Shown in pieces: positions 1 to 10,689 of a stretch of DNA of 64,000 nucleotides. The stretch's first letter is position 1; each line of letters starts with the position of its first letter. The position numbers were made by a program, and so were the translations under genes. The stretch is from NCBI GenBank assembly GCA_034509735.1, contig JACGWO010000002.1, positions 23,793,636 to 23,857,635 of the forward strand, given 5' to 3'. The stretch is from Sesamum alatum. Lineage: Eukaryota > Streptophyta > Magnoliopsida > Lamiales > Pedaliaceae. The notes under the pieces are model-generated. The model was not told the origin of the DNA, did no database searches, and worked only from the letters and a program-made list of their open reading frames with translations.

Positions 1-1
1 A

Positions 2-268
2 GTGGCTAAAGAAGTTCTTGCTATCGTTAAATGTATTTTAAAATTCCAAGATGACTTATTAAACCAAGAATTTATTATCAGAACGGATTGTTCTGCTGCT
101 AAGTTTATGTTTAATAAAGACTTTAAGCATGATGTTTCTAAACAAATGTTTGTCAGATGGCAAGCACATTTAGCCCCATTTAATTTTACAATAGAACACA
201 TTAAAGGAAAGACTAATAGTCTCCCTGATTTCTTATCAAGAGAATATCTAAATGAACATAGACATTGA
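2..268 (+). CDS. Pararetroviral polymerase, RNase H C-terminus (partial)
   Basis: This is the last 88 codons of a polymerase frame that begins before the window, so there is no native start here; position 2 is only where the open frame enters. It looks like the C-terminal half of the RNase H domain of a caulimovirid reverse transcriptase: an acidic residue in a thr-asp pair early on, then a tryptophan/arginine-rich stretch, a his-ile-lys-gly-lys segment and a pro-asp-phe-leu-ser-arg ending. RNase H removes the genomic RNA template during minus-strand DNA synthesis. The same ending occurs in some Ty3/gypsy elements, but the downstream promoter and overlapping frames favour a pararetrovirus. 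No stop codon interrupts the visible part. Confidence 0.7.
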   Translation: MAKEVLAIVKCILKFQDDLLNQEFIIRTDCSAAKFMFNKDFKHDVSKQMFVRWQAHLAPFNFTIEHIKGKTNSLPDFLSREYLNEHRH

Positions 269-614
269 AAAATTTAACTGGATTGGAGGAGAATTCTTTA
301 TAGGAGTAAGTACCTCCTCTAAAATCCCATATTATTGGGTTGAAGATAGGATTGAAGGAGAGAATTTTTGGATGAATGGGTTAAAATGGCCTGTATATAA
401 ATTTGAATTTTGGGATGAGCCAATTGAATATAGAGCACGACTCAAAATAATTCAAAGAATAATAAGAAAAAAGATTGAGGAAACAAAAAAGATTATTTCC
501 AAAATTCTTGTTCAACATCCAGATGCAGACATGTATTATCATTACCGCATAAAAAATATTTGGATAGCAAATTTGTTATATCACCAAAAAATTGCAGGAT
601 ATTATGCCGGTTAA
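252..614 (+). CDS. Small pararetroviral ORF of unknown function (120 aa)
   Basis: An intact 120-codon frame starts with an ATG inside the last codons of the polymerase frame (17-nt overlap) and ends with a stop directly followed by the ATG of the next frame. I do not recognise the product. It is rich in aromatic residues (many trp, tyr, phe) in the first half and in lys, arg and ile in the second. No membrane segment or zinc motif is evident. The tight overlap on both sides suggests coupled or reinitiating translation on a polycistronic RNA, as known in caulimovirids. That this small frame has stayed open while the downstream frame has decayed may be chance. Confidence 0.5.
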   Translation: MNIDIEKFNWIGGEFFIGVSTSSKIPYYWVEDRIEGENFWMNGLKWPVYKFEFWDEPIEYRARLKIIQRIIRKKIEETKKIISKILVQHPDADMYYHYRIKNIWIANLLYHQKIAGYYAG

Positions 615-2111
615 ATGAATAATCCTTTTAATGCAGGAATGCTTCCTCAAAGAGGAAGAGGCAGAAACTCCTCCAATCAGAGAGGAGGTAGATTTAGACC
701 AGGCGAAATTATACGCCAAGGTAACAGATCACTAATTAAAGAGAACATATCCGAAATTGAGAAATATAATAAAGTCTCTGAAGAAGAGAATGAGCTCTTC
801 CAGCAATTCCTCATATTTAAAAAGGAGCAGAAAAAAATCGTTGCTGAAGAAGTATCATCTTCTTCAGTATCTTATGCTAAAATACTTGAAGAAGAAGATG
901 AATTAGCAAACTATAAATTTAGTGAACATCAGGAAGTAATTATACTCTTGGAAAACGAGGATTTAAGATGGGAGAAAGATCCATGGTATCTAATAAAAAG
1001 AAATCTAGATGTGATAGCATTCACAGCAGGTTCATATAAATCGAGAACTCATTATGAGTGCATCCTGAAGGTAATGCAAAGTGTTGAAATTACTCACACT
1101 TATTCCAACAATGAAAAGAATTTAATTACTCAAAAGCAGTAATAAAAAATTCATCACTGCTGTTGAATGGGGAATCAACCCATTAGGTGAAAAAGAATAT
1201 ATTCACCAGGAATCTAAATCCCCGATAAAATTTAATTATTGGGACTATGTTGAGGCATTCAAGAAAACTTTTCTCTATGAAAATTATAAGAGAAAACACA
1301 CGTGGTTTTTTAAAATTTGTCCATTAGTTTTTCAACAAGAAATACCAAATTGGGTATTTCAATGGTGGTTAAATTATGGTCCTCCAATTTCTATACTCCC
1401 TGAAATTTTTCAGGGTTATTATATGGAATGGATCAATTGTTCGCCAAAAATTATCCAGGCGGAAAAATAAAAAAATGGATTGAAGGAATGGCCTCATTTT
1501 TCTTTTTTATGGAATTCTCACTTCCATGGATATGGAAATGGCTACCTAAAGAAGGAATGACCCTACAAAAAATTCCCTATATTAAAAGAAAATCTTGTTC
1601 TAAATTTTGGAGCAAATTAATGCTCATCAACCCAGAAACAAAAAAAATATTTTTGTCAAGAAGCACTCGGTGAAATGGAGGAAAAGTTTCAAGAATATAA
1701 GGCACTTCTGGAGAAGGAAGAAAATCAGACTCCTAGCCCCTTCGAGCAAATATCACAAAGAATCAGAAGCAAAAGAGGTATCATCTCTAAAGAGCAAATG
1801 ATTGAGGAATATCTCAATCAAGTCCAGAAAGACCTCAAACGAAATCTAACAGGAGCGGAGTCCCCAGTGGAGACCTCTTCTAAAGATGAAGAAAATAAGT
1901 ATTCTTGTCTAGAAGAGAATCACAAGACCCATTTGAAGAACCCAATCACGAAATTATTCTTGATCAATTATTTCAGGGAATCAGGACTGCCTTGAAAGCA
2001 AAGTTAAAAGTTGGGACTTCTGAATCTTCGGAAGAACAAAGAATAGACTACCACAAGAGATCCAAAGCAGAATCGAAAGAAAGCAATTTCTCCATAATAA
2101 TGAAGAAATGA
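615..2111 (+). pseudogene. Pararetroviral downstream ORF, decayed (about 480 codons over several frames)
   Basis: A long frame starts at ATG 615. It opens with an arg/gly-rich stretch, a typical RNA-binding composition, followed by a glu/lys-rich, coiled-coil-like region. The first open piece ends at 1142. Coding-like sequence continues in a shifted frame to about 1,470, then in further frames around 1,428-1,673 and 1,675-1,995, so at least three indels or stops break it. The middle part is trp-rich; the last part is charged and helix-prone. Position after the polymerase and before the promoter matches the place of the translational transactivator or of unassigned ORFs in caulimovirids, but I cannot assign a function. 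The break pattern excludes a working product. Confidence 0.5.
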
Positions 2112-2178
2112 AAGCAGACAGCACATAAATGCCGGAAGAAGACAAAGTCGGAAAATTTTGACCGAGTCAAAGACACGA

Positions 2179-2241
2179 ACACGTGTCATACATGCAGCAA
2201 CACGTGTCACACATACAGCAACACGTGTTATACATGAAGCA
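2179..2241 (+). repeat. Three exact-length 21-bp tandem repeats, each with a palindromic ACACGTGT box
   Basis: Units at 2179-2199, 2200-2220 and 2221-2241 have the same length and differ at only a few bases. Each starts with ACACGTGT, an extended G-box (core CACGTG), the binding site of plant bZIP and bHLH factors. The array ends about 94 bp upstream of the TATA box at 2335, where enhancers of pararetroviral promoters lie. A TGACG half-site (as-1 type) follows at about 2297. This looks like an amplified enhancer. Confidence 0.8.
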
Positions 2242-2296
2242 TGTCTGGAAATAACTCAGCCATTTGTCTCCAATTCAGAGGACACCTGTTAACTAC

Positions 2297-2422
2297 TGAC
2301 GGACTTGAAATAATACTTTCAGATCCGACCTTTCCTATAAATACACCCTCTTGGCTCATTAGGAGTAGGCTAGAAAATACTCTTGTACATGTATATCCTC
2401 TTTTCCTCCCTCACGAAATAAA
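2297..2422 (+). promoter_or_regulatory. Pararetroviral promoter and poly(A) signal
   Basis: A TATA box (CTATAAATA, 2335-2343) lies downstream of a TGACG motif (about 2297) and the triplicated G-box. AATAAA follows at 2417-2422, about 80 bp after the TATA box. Transcription would start near 2370. A promoter followed at once by a poly(A) signal is the layout used by caulimovirids to make terminally redundant RNA. Activity today cannot be judged from sequence. Confidence 0.6.
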
Positions 2423-2480
2423 ACCTTAGTTTTGTGCACGAGTTTACACTTCTGTAAGTTCTTTACTTTAAATTATTGTA

Positions 2481-3074
2481 TTTACTTATCGTATTTATAT
2501 TCCTTTTAATTTTGCTCTTAGCCTAATGAAAGGCTAAATCTATAATGTTGAATTATCCATGACAACAAAGATGGCAAGGTTCTAAAAAAAAAAAGAGTAT
2601 TTTAAAGTTAATGATAAATAGGTCACAATTTAAAATACTCCTTTATTTTGATCGCCTTTCACCTACATGGTCGGATTTATGGCAATTTTTGTATATATTT
2701 TTGCTATCTCTCGCCTTCCGCCTACATGGTCGGATTTACATTCCGCCTACATGGTCAGATTTCAAGACGAGATTTTCTATATTCCCAATCTCTCCATAGC
2801 ATAAAAATTATTATTATTATTATGTATTTTTCTTTGGTCAAACTAACAAATTATGACTTTTTTATAGTCCTTGACAATGCATCATATACATATTTTGATA
2901 TGAAGTGTTCCCTTATAATTTCTACAACTTCTCAAAAGGGGTTGCTCCCCTACAGAGAGACGGGCTAGTGCGGAGCACTCTATATTTAGTTGAATAGCAT
3001 GAAATAGTAGGAAGGAACAAATTACATACTCCCAAATTTTCATATAATTATTAAAAAAACACTCATTACGTGTT
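2481..3074. other. Gene-free AT-rich stretch with three short direct repeats
   Basis: No coding region is supported. A 19-20 bp motif beginning CGCCTACATGGTCGGATTT, or a close variant, occurs at 2660, 2719 and 2744. Otherwise the stretch is low-complexity AT-rich sequence between the pararetrovirus and the LINE. Confidence 0.5.
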
Positions 3075-5070
3075 CTTTTTTTTATTTTGATATGGTGAAA
3101 TTTCATTTAAGAAGAAAACATAAATTGGAGGGATGTAGGTCCCTCGTCACAGAATACATTCGTGGGAAACATAGGGGGCAATTGGGTCGTCCCAATTGGC
3201 TCCATGCGCCCATTTAGCAAGGCCATGCGCCAATCCATTACAGAGTCGGGGAATCTTCCTAAAATCCCATTTTCTTAATTTCCGCCATGTCTGTTTTTGC
3301 CTCAAAGTCCACTTCTTCCGAGTCTTTCTTGATCAATTAATGGCGTTCGCTGAGTCCGACTCAAAGATAACGTTGTCCAGGTTAAAAGAGTTCGCCATCT
3401 CAGCCGCAGACCTGATTGCTCTATTTTCAGCCACTGTTGCATCTGTTGTGAATAGTTCCAGTGCTGCTGCAAAAATGACGAATCCAAGATGGTTCCTAGC
3501 GACCACACCAGCGACACATTTACCTTCCTTCAGTGCAATATCTGAATTGATCTTAGTCCAATGTTGTGGTGGTGGAGTCCAGGTGCAATCCTCTTGTGGG
3601 CAGGAGTTCTTCCGACACCAAACATTGTGGTACTTTGTTGCGTTGCTACGGACTTGTTTGGCGATTTCTTTAGGAGATTTTGGAGTTTTTCCATGGAGGC
3701 GTTCATTCCTTTCTTTCCATGTGAGCTCAACAGTGAGTGCCCATTCCGTAATGAATTCCTGTTGGTTGCATCAGTCCGGGAAAAATTTGATGTTGGGTCC
3801 GTCACAAGGGAAAACCACTCTCTAAGAGACAAATAAGACAATGTGTGAATTCTTATTTGCCACCTAGAGAGTATCCAAAGTTGTTCTGAGAAGGGGTAGC
3901 CGAGAAACACGTGATGAGCATCTTCAGCCTGCAAATTACAGAGAAAACATTCAGTATCTTGGATTTGAAACCTTTGAGCAATCTTACCTCGGGTTGGGAG
4001 GACATCAAACATCATTCTCCAGATGAAGAGCTTAAGGCGGTTGTGCAGCTGTAATTTCCATATCCTCTCGCCGACCGCTGCATCCTCGGCATTGACAGCT
4101 TTAGTTCGGTTTTGGATGGTTTGGAAAACTGATCTGGATGAGAATTTTCCTGACTTGGAGGGAGCCCAAAACGGTCTGGGGGGGTTCCATTGCAGATGGA
4201 ATCTAGATTTTTTTTATTTCATTTACCACCTCGGTTGTGAATAGGTCTTCAAGGACTTCGATCTTCCATCTGAATTCCTCCTGTTGGATGAGGTCCCGAA
4301 CGTAGACTGGTGTTTCTGGTCTCATGTCAGTCCTTGGTGTTGGCTTGAATTCCGGGGTTGTTGGGATCCACGGGTCTTCCCAAATTTGAACGTTGGATCT
4401 AGTGTGGACAGGCCAACATGCTCTAAGTTGGATTAGTTTCCTGCATTTAACCCGTCTTTCCAAATCCAAGATGCTCCTACTGTTTGTGTTATATCCATCA
4501 GATTAGCTCCATGTTTGAGGTACCTTGCACAGAGTTACCGAACCCAAAGCTTGTCCGCTCTCTGAAAAATCTGCCATGAAAGTTTAGCCACCAAGGCTTG
4601 GCCGAAGTCCACAAAATTCTTAACTCCCGGTCCTCCCTTTGACTTAGGCAAAAAGATTTCTTTCCAAGATTTGAGTGCAAGGTAATGCCTTCGGTCCTTC
4701 GCACCGTCTGTTTTCCACCAAAATCTTCGGATAATCGAGTCTAGTTTTTGACAGACACTATATGGGAAGAGGAATGTGGACATATGATACACCGGGAGGC
4801 TTGTGCCACATTTTTAATGAGTACTAGTTTTCCAGCTCTCGAAAGGTTTCTTGCATTCCACATTGCCATTTTTGAAATTAGTTTTTCCGAGATCTCATTA
4901 AAATTCTATGATCTTGACACGGGCTTGCAGAATGGTAATCCCAAATGTTTGGCTTTATGTCTGCATTTGGACATGCATAGGATTTCTCGAATGAGGCTTC
5001 TTTGCCGGTTAGGGACATTGCTGTTGAAGTATGGCAGTCAATCATTAGAAACATTTATGAATATGCCCAT
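3075..5070 (-). mobile_element. LINE (L1-type non-LTR retrotransposon), 5'-truncated
   Basis: Read on the minus strand the segment encodes the thumb end of a reverse transcriptase, a zinc-binding RVT domain and an RNase H domain, the order found at the end of plant L1 ORF2. An A-rich stretch on the minus strand (plus-strand T run near 3,078-3,092) lies just after the ORF end and could be the remnant of the poly(A) tail. The element is truncated on its 5' side inside the RT domain, as is usual for LINE insertions made by target-primed reverse transcription. Target duplications were not found. Confidence 0.75.
3147..5062 (-). pseudogene. LINE ORF2 remnant: RT thumb, zinc-binding domain, RNase H
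   Basis: Starting near 5,060 on the minus strand, the frame shows the RT thumb ending (the leu-gly-leu-pro motif followed by an ala-gly-lys-leu-val-leu-ile block near 4,815). It then shows a region typical of plant L1 ORF2 (phe-trp-trp-lys; lys-gly-gly) at 4,535-4,760. The zinc-binding RVT domain with its cys-x2-cys and his-his residues lies at about 3,895-4,010. An RNase H domain follows at about 3,300-3,560, with asp, glu and the phe-glu-ser-asp motif visible. Stops and frame changes interrupt it several times, and the N-terminal endonuclease and most of the RT are missing. It cannot encode an active enzyme. No neighbouring ORF1 is present. Confidence 0.75.
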
Positions 5071-5318
5071 CATACTCTTTATTAATCATAGATATATACC
5101 ATCCAACATGTGAAAGAAACTCAATTGAATTCAAAGGACATTTTTGTTGGTAAAAATTAATCAAATTCAGGGCCAACAATTTTCATCAATACGAGAGCAA
5201 ACTTCAAAATTCACATGAATTTTTGCCAATATCCTAACAAATGAAGTAAATATAGGATGAAGCAAACCTGAAGCCATCTAAATAAAATAATTGATCTAAC
5301 AAGAAACATTTGATAATT

Positions 5319-5796
5319 GATGGGGATGCAACACAAATATCAAGAAAAGACACAAATAGTCCTGAAAAAGGGCCAAAATCACCAGAAACATCCAAGATCT
5401 GCGTATTGCCCCGTCAGGTCGGGCCACGCGACCCGGACCGTACCCGATGCCACGTGTCCAAGACCTAGACCCTTGAAGAGGGAACAACTCAAGCTCTGAA
5501 ATGAATCCACGTGGACCAGGCAAGTACATACATTTGGTCTTATAAATACACCTACCCCACAACATTTATGGTAAGTGATTGAGGTTACATTCGACCACAT
5601 TATCGCATCAGATCACCAATTTACCATCTCAACCTATAACTAACTTAATCATTGGAGGGTCTTCGCTGGGGACACTCCCGGCTAGCCTAACGTGCTTTCT
5701 TCTTCTCGGGATACTTAGTTTGGGGAGCTTACGAGATCGCTAGAAGGGGTGCTTAGGGAGATACTCATTTGGGATCACAGATAGCGACCTGGATCA
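5319..5796 (+). repeat. 5' LTR of the gypsy element (478 bp)
   Basis: It starts TGATGGGG and ends GGATCA and aligns over its length with 12820-13314. The U3 part holds a TATA box (TATAAATA at 5541-5548) and two ACGTG boxes just upstream (GCCACGTGTCC near 5,450 and CCACGTGG near 5,506), which resemble abscisic-acid response elements. They are conserved only in part in the 3' LTR: the upstream one has changed to CAGGTG. Confidence 0.9.
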
Positions 5797-5798
5797 GT

Positions 5799-5813
5799 TG
5801 GCGTCCCCTGTGG
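5799..5813 (+). promoter_or_regulatory. Primer-binding site of the gypsy element
   Basis: TGGCGTCCCCTGTGG follows the 5' LTR after a 2-bp spacer, at the place where a tRNA 3' end primes minus-strand synthesis. TGGCGCC-type sites are usual for Tat and Athila elements. The tRNA species is not assigned. Confidence 0.65.
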
Positions 5814-6310
5814 AAAATATCTGAGAAGAGCATTTATAGTTCGAGATGCAAGGACTAACTAAGAGAGAGTAGATATCGGGAAATCATGACGAAACCCCAC
5901 AAAGGCAAAACGATCGGATTATCCAAATCACCAGGGATGAACTTCAAAGAATGATTGATGATGCTAGTAGGAAAGCAAGTAGGAATGCTTTAGTGGAGTA
6001 TGAGAGGAGAACTGCTACTCTAATAGCTCGAGACAGCAAAGAGGCAAATGTTCAAAGAGAACGAATTTGAGAAAGAGCTTAAGGATGAGGACAGCAGGGA
6101 AGTGCCTAAGAAAGGCGCGACAATAGAAGTATCGGATGCAGCATCTAACCAAAAGGGGAAGGCCAAAAGAAGAGAACCAGGAATATCAAGGTAGAGGTCG
6201 AGGACGTAGGTCGCCTGATAAAAAAAACTTGGTGCTCAGATTAGCGAACTCAAACAAAAGGGGAAGATAGTGGCTCAAAACAAGAATTCGCCTTTCTCTA
6301 ACAAGATTCT

Positions 6311-7767
6311 TGTAGCAACCCCTATAGCATTACGCTTTAATACCACTATTATAATACATCCTCCATAATTAAACCCATTAATTTATATTAAAAGCAATAA
6401 ATCTCAAAATACAAAATTCAATAAAAAATCTAATATCTGTAGTTATGTAGTTAGAGATCTCTACCCAAGATGTCACTGCTGACCCACCTAATAAGATTGG
6501 CAACACGGTTTATGATTCAATTCAGCTAGTCATTGTGACTTATGTCCTAAAAAATATGTGGCAGGAATGAGTTGCCTACTCAATAAGTATAGCTAATTAA
6601 CTTATATATATATATATATACACATATGTAATAAGATAAATCTCATACAATTATATCAATCCACAAATATTGTTTAATATGATCATAAAATCATGAAATA
6701 ACCAGTACCACAATCATACATTAATCCGCAGTACAATATATCCAGAATCATTGTTTGTTTTATTAGGGCCCTGCTTACCCAAGCTGAAGTGCATCACTCA
6801 ATGGTCTTTGCCGGCTATCGTCCCTCAATCATAATATCTCTTTTTTTTTCGGTTCCACACAACACACAGCTCGTATGATACCCCATCATCAATGATACCA
6901 CACATCACACAGCTTGTATGATATCCCACATCAATCATATCACACAGCACACAGCTCGTATGATATGTCGCATTATCTCCATTGATCAATGACAGCACAC
7001 AGCTCGTCATTAATCGTATTATCATAAGCCATTGCAGTATGCCACCCCAGTTAGGTAAGTCATCTCTTTATCTCAATTCACAACATTCCATCTCTTTATC
7101 TCACCATTCAATTTCAATCCACAATAAAATAGCATGGCATCGCACAATCATTCATTCGTCTTTCTCACACCATAACCACATATAAGCATATAATAACAAC
7201 TCCACAAAATAACAATATAACCAGATAAATAGCCATCGCAATCACGTATACAATACAAGAATACATATCATATATATAAGATATATATATATAAATCCAA
7301 TTACCTATACTTACCTCAAATTCAAAAGATCACGTTAATAGAAGAAAATGCTCAACCCTCTACTCTATCTTCACGTCCTTCTCTGTTTCCTCCGAAATGT
7401 GTGCGTTAATTAGGTTGGTGTGTGTGTTAATTTAATGTTCCATATGCTTTCATAACATATATATATACATATATAAACTAATTACAAAAGCATGAAGTGG
7501 CAGGGGTGGAGCACGTGTTGCTGCTACTCTATTTCTACCCCTTTTCTTTTCTCTCTTTTTTTTAAATAATTTTATTAAAATTATAATTTAGTCCCAAATT
7601 TTATTATATATATAATTTAACCACAAATATTTTATAAAGCTTCAATTTAGTCCCTTCAAGTTTTAATATATTTAAAATTTCAACCTATAACTTATAATTA
7701 AATTTATATTTCCTTAATAATTACTAATTAGCCTCTCAATTAAGTATAAAAATCTATGGACGTCACA
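6311..7767 (+). mobile_element. Solo LTR (1,457 bp) inside gypsy gag
   Basis: The segment starts TGTAGCAACC and ends GACGTCACA, so it has the TG...CA ends of an LTR. It is flanked by the perfect 5-bp repeat attct (6306-6310, 7768-7772). Removing it together with one attct rejoins the gag reading frame. No internal coding region, PBS or second LTR is present, so it is best explained as a solo LTR left by LTR-LTR recombination. Its ends recall chromoviral gypsy LTRs. It contains a TA microsatellite (about 6,604-6,620) and a short irregular tandem array. Confidence 0.85.
6864..7009. repeat. Irregular tandem array, four units of about 43 bp
   Basis: The motif ACACAGCTCGTATGATA or a close variant recurs at about 6864, 6907, 6949 and 6996, with spacings of 43, 42 and 47 bp. 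It lies within the solo LTR. Confidence 0.7.
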
Positions 7768-8041
7768 ATTCTAACTGAGATCGTGGATCCCCACTTCAAG
7801 ATGCCAGATTTGCCTAAGTGTGATGGTACCAAGGATCCACAGGAGCACATCACCGTGTTCGACCTGGAAAGGCACAAGAACGGTACACCAGTTTGCCTAG
7901 CAGAACCATTGCAATAACGCTCCTTTGAAAGGGGTTATCCATACGATCGTGGGTGGACCCACTGGGGGAGATTTAGCAGGATCGCTCAAAAGATACGCGA
8001 GGAGCGGAAGCTCATAAAGGAAGAAGGAATTCATACTAAGT

Positions 8042-8365
8042 GTGGAGCAGGATGAGGAGATCACCTTCAGTAGAAAAGATCTAATGGCAGAAACGAGGTC
8101 GCAGATTGACCCCATGGTAATCAAGATGGACATTGCAAACTTTCTAGTGCACAAGGTGTTTGTGGACAATGGTAGCTCTGTGGATATCTTGTTCATGGAT
8201 GTAATGAGGAAAATTGGTTTCGATGATACTCGATTACAACCAGTACAAACACCCTTGGTGGGATTTGGGGGAAGCGAGGTGACACCCTTAGGAACTATTG
8301 ATATCTCGGCCTCCTTGGGAGATGAACCAAGAAGGAGGACTCGGATGTATCCACTTATCACTTGA
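8042..8365 (+). pseudogene. Gypsy aspartic protease domain
   Basis: The open stretch holds the retroviral aspartic protease active-site motif asp-asn-gly-ser-ser-val-asp-ile-leu (about 8,164-8,190), followed by a gly-phe-gly-gly flap-like segment near 8,260. This enzyme would cut the gag-pol precursor. The domain is nearly complete and uninterrupted, but frames upstream and downstream are broken and it has no start codon of its own as part of a polyprotein. It precedes RT, as in all Ty3-type elements. Confidence 0.75.
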
Positions 8366-8515
8366 AGATGAAGTTCCCAACACCAGGTGGAGTTGGTGAA
8401 ATTCATTGCGATCAGACGGTGGCTAGGAGGTGCTATAATCTGTCCTTAAAAAAAGAACGAAGGAGAAGATACGAAGGTTAAAAGAAAGATAGGAGCGGAC
8501 CACCTAGAGGAAGAA

Positions 8516-10030
8516 GTGGACACCTTGAAATGGTCAAAAGCTGAGCGTATAGAACCTGCTGAGGAACATAAAACGATCGAGTTGACACAAGGAGAACCAA
8601 GTAGAACAACCAAGATCGGGTCGCGCATGACCTCGACCTTGGAAACGTTGGTGATAGAATTTCTAAGAGAGAACAGTGACATATTCGCATGGAGTCCATC
8701 AGATTTCAAGGGAATAGACCCGGAGGTCATCGTTTACAGGCTTAATGTTGATCCGCGGATGAGGCCAATTAAGCAAAAGAAAAGAGCATTTGAAATTGAA
8801 AGAAATAAAATCATTGAGGAGGAGGTGAACAAGCTTCTCGAAGCAGGGTACATAGTATAAGTCCAGTACACCGAGTAGTTATCAAACATAGTGATCGTAC
8901 CCAAACCATTTGGGAAATGGTGGATGTGCACTGACTTTACAGATTTGAACAAGGCATGCCCAAAGGACCCCTACCCGCTACCTTAAATAGATTTATTGGT
9001 GGACTCCACCGCAGGATGCGCATTGTTCAGCAAGATGGATGCGTACCAGGGTTACCATCAAATTTTCATGGCGGAAGAGGACAGGGATAAGACTTTCTTT
9101 GTTACTGAAAATGGCTTTATTGTTATAATGCGATGTTTTTTGGATTGAAAAATGCAGGTGGTACATATCAAAGGCTGGTGAACAGGTTGTTCAAGGACCT
9201 TATTGACCACTCCATGGAGGTGTTTATGTTGATGATATGCTGGTGAAAAGCAAGAGAGAAGAGGACTACCTGGGCCACCTCAAAAAAGCGTTCAAGGTGA
9301 TGAGAACTTATGGCATGAAGCTTAATCGGTCTAAGTGCACATTTGGAGTTCGAGGTGGCAAGTTTCTGGGATACATGGTGAGTGAAAAAGGCATCGAGGC
9401 AAACCCAGAGAAAATCGAAGCGATCATGGGCCTGAGCTCGCCAAAACCTGTCAAAGATGTGCAAAAATTCGCTGGAAAGGTCGCATCTCTTAATTGTTTT
9501 ATCTCGATCAGCAGACCGAAGTTTGTCATTTTTTAAGACGTTAAGAAAGATGAACGACTTCAGGTGGACAGATGAGTGCGAACAAGCATTAATGGACTTA
9601 AAGCATTACCTAACAAACCCACCCTTGTTGGCGAATCCCAAGATGGGTGAGGTGCTATATTTGTACCCGGCGGTCTCAAATGACGTGGTGAGCTCGGTAT
9701 TGGTAAAAGAAGAATCAGGGTAGCAGAATTCGATGTACTATGTGAGCAGGATATTGCAAGGAGCTGAAAAAAGATATATCTAGATCAAGAAATTAGCATT
9801 GGCATTGGTCACCACAGCAAGAAAATTGCGACCATATTTTCAATCTCATAAGATCATAGTGTTGACAAATTACCCACTCAAACAGATCATGTCTAATCCA
9901 GATGCATCAGGTCGCTTGAGCAAATGGGCGGTCGAGCTAGGTGAATTTGACATTGAATATCAGGCAATAACTTCTATTAAAGCTCAAGTTTTTGCTGACT
10001 TTATTATAGAGCTCGCAGGTGAATAGGAAC
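8516..10030 (+). pseudogene. Gypsy reverse transcriptase and first RNase H
   Basis: Segments in different frames together show a Ty3-type RT. A connector begins near 8,640, a cys-thr-asp-phe block and pro-lys-asp-pro-tyr-pro at about 8,925-8,985, asp-ala-tyr-gln-gly-tyr-his-gln near 9,035, and the catalytic YVDD at 9225-9236. Thumb and connection follow to about 9,540. The first RNase H region (9,700-10,020) is recognisable by its thr-asn-tyr-pro-leu-lys and ser-gly-arg-leu-ser-lys-trp segments. Stops occur at several points (about 8,860 and 9,534 among them), so no full enzyme can be made. The YVDD itself is intact. Confidence 0.8.
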
Positions 10031-10041
10031 AGAAGGAGCAT

Positions 10042-10480
10042 GAAGGTTAGCTCTTGCATGTGGATGGATCATCTAATTCGAGTAACGGGGGAGCTGGAAT
10101 TTTATTGCAAGGACCTAGTGAGGTTGAGGTCGAAGTCGTAGCAAAATTGGCATTCCCTGCTACCAACAATGAAGCGGAATACAAAGCATTAATATTGGGA
10201 TTGAAAATGGCAAGTGAGGCCGGGGTGAGAAAGTTAGATGTGTACACGGACTCGCAATTGGTAGCAATGCAAATAGAGGGATCATAAGAAACACAAGAAT
10301 GGTCCATGACACAATACTTGAAAAAAATAAAAGAAATGATGAAAAAATTTGACAAGTGCTCGATCCAGCAAATTCTAAGGGAGGAGAACGAACGAGCTGA
10401 TGTGTTGTCAAAATTTGGAGCCACGAAGGCAGGAGTGAAGGACCGAAGCATCTCAGTAGTGATTGAAGAGGCAGAAGTTG
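10042..10480 (+). pseudogene. Second (plant-type) RNase H of the Tat element
   Basis: A second RNase H domain follows the first: asp-gly-ser near the start, asn-asn-glu-ala-glu-tyr in the middle and tyr-thr-asp-ser-gln-leu after it. These are the catalytic asp, glu and asp of the family. A later segment (asn-glu-arg-ala-asp-val-leu-ser) matches the last catalytic asp. Dual RNase H between RT and integrase is a known trait of the Tat lineage. One stop at about 10,285 splits the domain; otherwise it is the best preserved part of the polyprotein. Confidence 0.8.
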
Positions 10481-10689
10481 ATTAGACAACATTGGAGGTG
10501 CAAAACATTGAGTTGGAGAAATCATGAAAAACGGACATAGTGAAGTATATGAAAGAGCCACCCCGCTTGAAGCAAGAAGATAGAGTTAAGGCGAACAGGT
10601 TCACGTTGCTAGGTGGTGAAACTCTACAAAAGAACGATCGAGGAACCACTATTAAAATTCCTTAATCCGAAAAAAGCGCAATATGTACT

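Larger units (their letters stand above)
1..2480 (+). mobile_element. Endogenous pararetrovirus (Caulimoviridae-like) 3' fragment
   Basis: The segment reads as the downstream third of a plant pararetrovirus genome: the end of a reverse transcriptase/RNase H frame, two closely packed small frames, a longer decayed frame, then an intergenic promoter with a TATA box and a poly(A) signal about 80 bp apart. Caulimovirids place promoter and poly(A) site together because the RNA is terminally redundant. The frames overlap or abut (17 nt overlap at 252-268; stop then immediate ATG at 612-617), a typical viral packing. I see no LTR. The 5' side is cut by the window edge. The copy has several frame breaks and is a fossil. 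Genus is not assigned. Confidence 0.7.
5886..8030 (+). pseudogene. Gypsy gag remnant, split by a solo LTR
   Basis: Coding-like sequence begins near ATG 5886, with a charged stretch at about 5,930-6,070 in a neighbouring frame. It runs to 6310, stops at the inserted solo LTR (6311-7767), and resumes in register at 7773 with a segment typical of the start of the gag capsid domain (ile-val-asp-pro-his-phe-lys). Soon after 7,890 the reading jumps to the gag-protease linker (a gly-val-ile-his-thr-ile-x-gly-gly motif near 7,930), so most of the capsid and any zinc knuckle are deleted. Several stops occur. The product would have packaged element RNA; this copy cannot. Confidence 0.65.

Noticed and set aside
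3196..3836. Plus-strand frames of 209 and 91 codons
   Set aside because: They are antisense to the LINE RNase H and zinc-binding domains, which match a known family.
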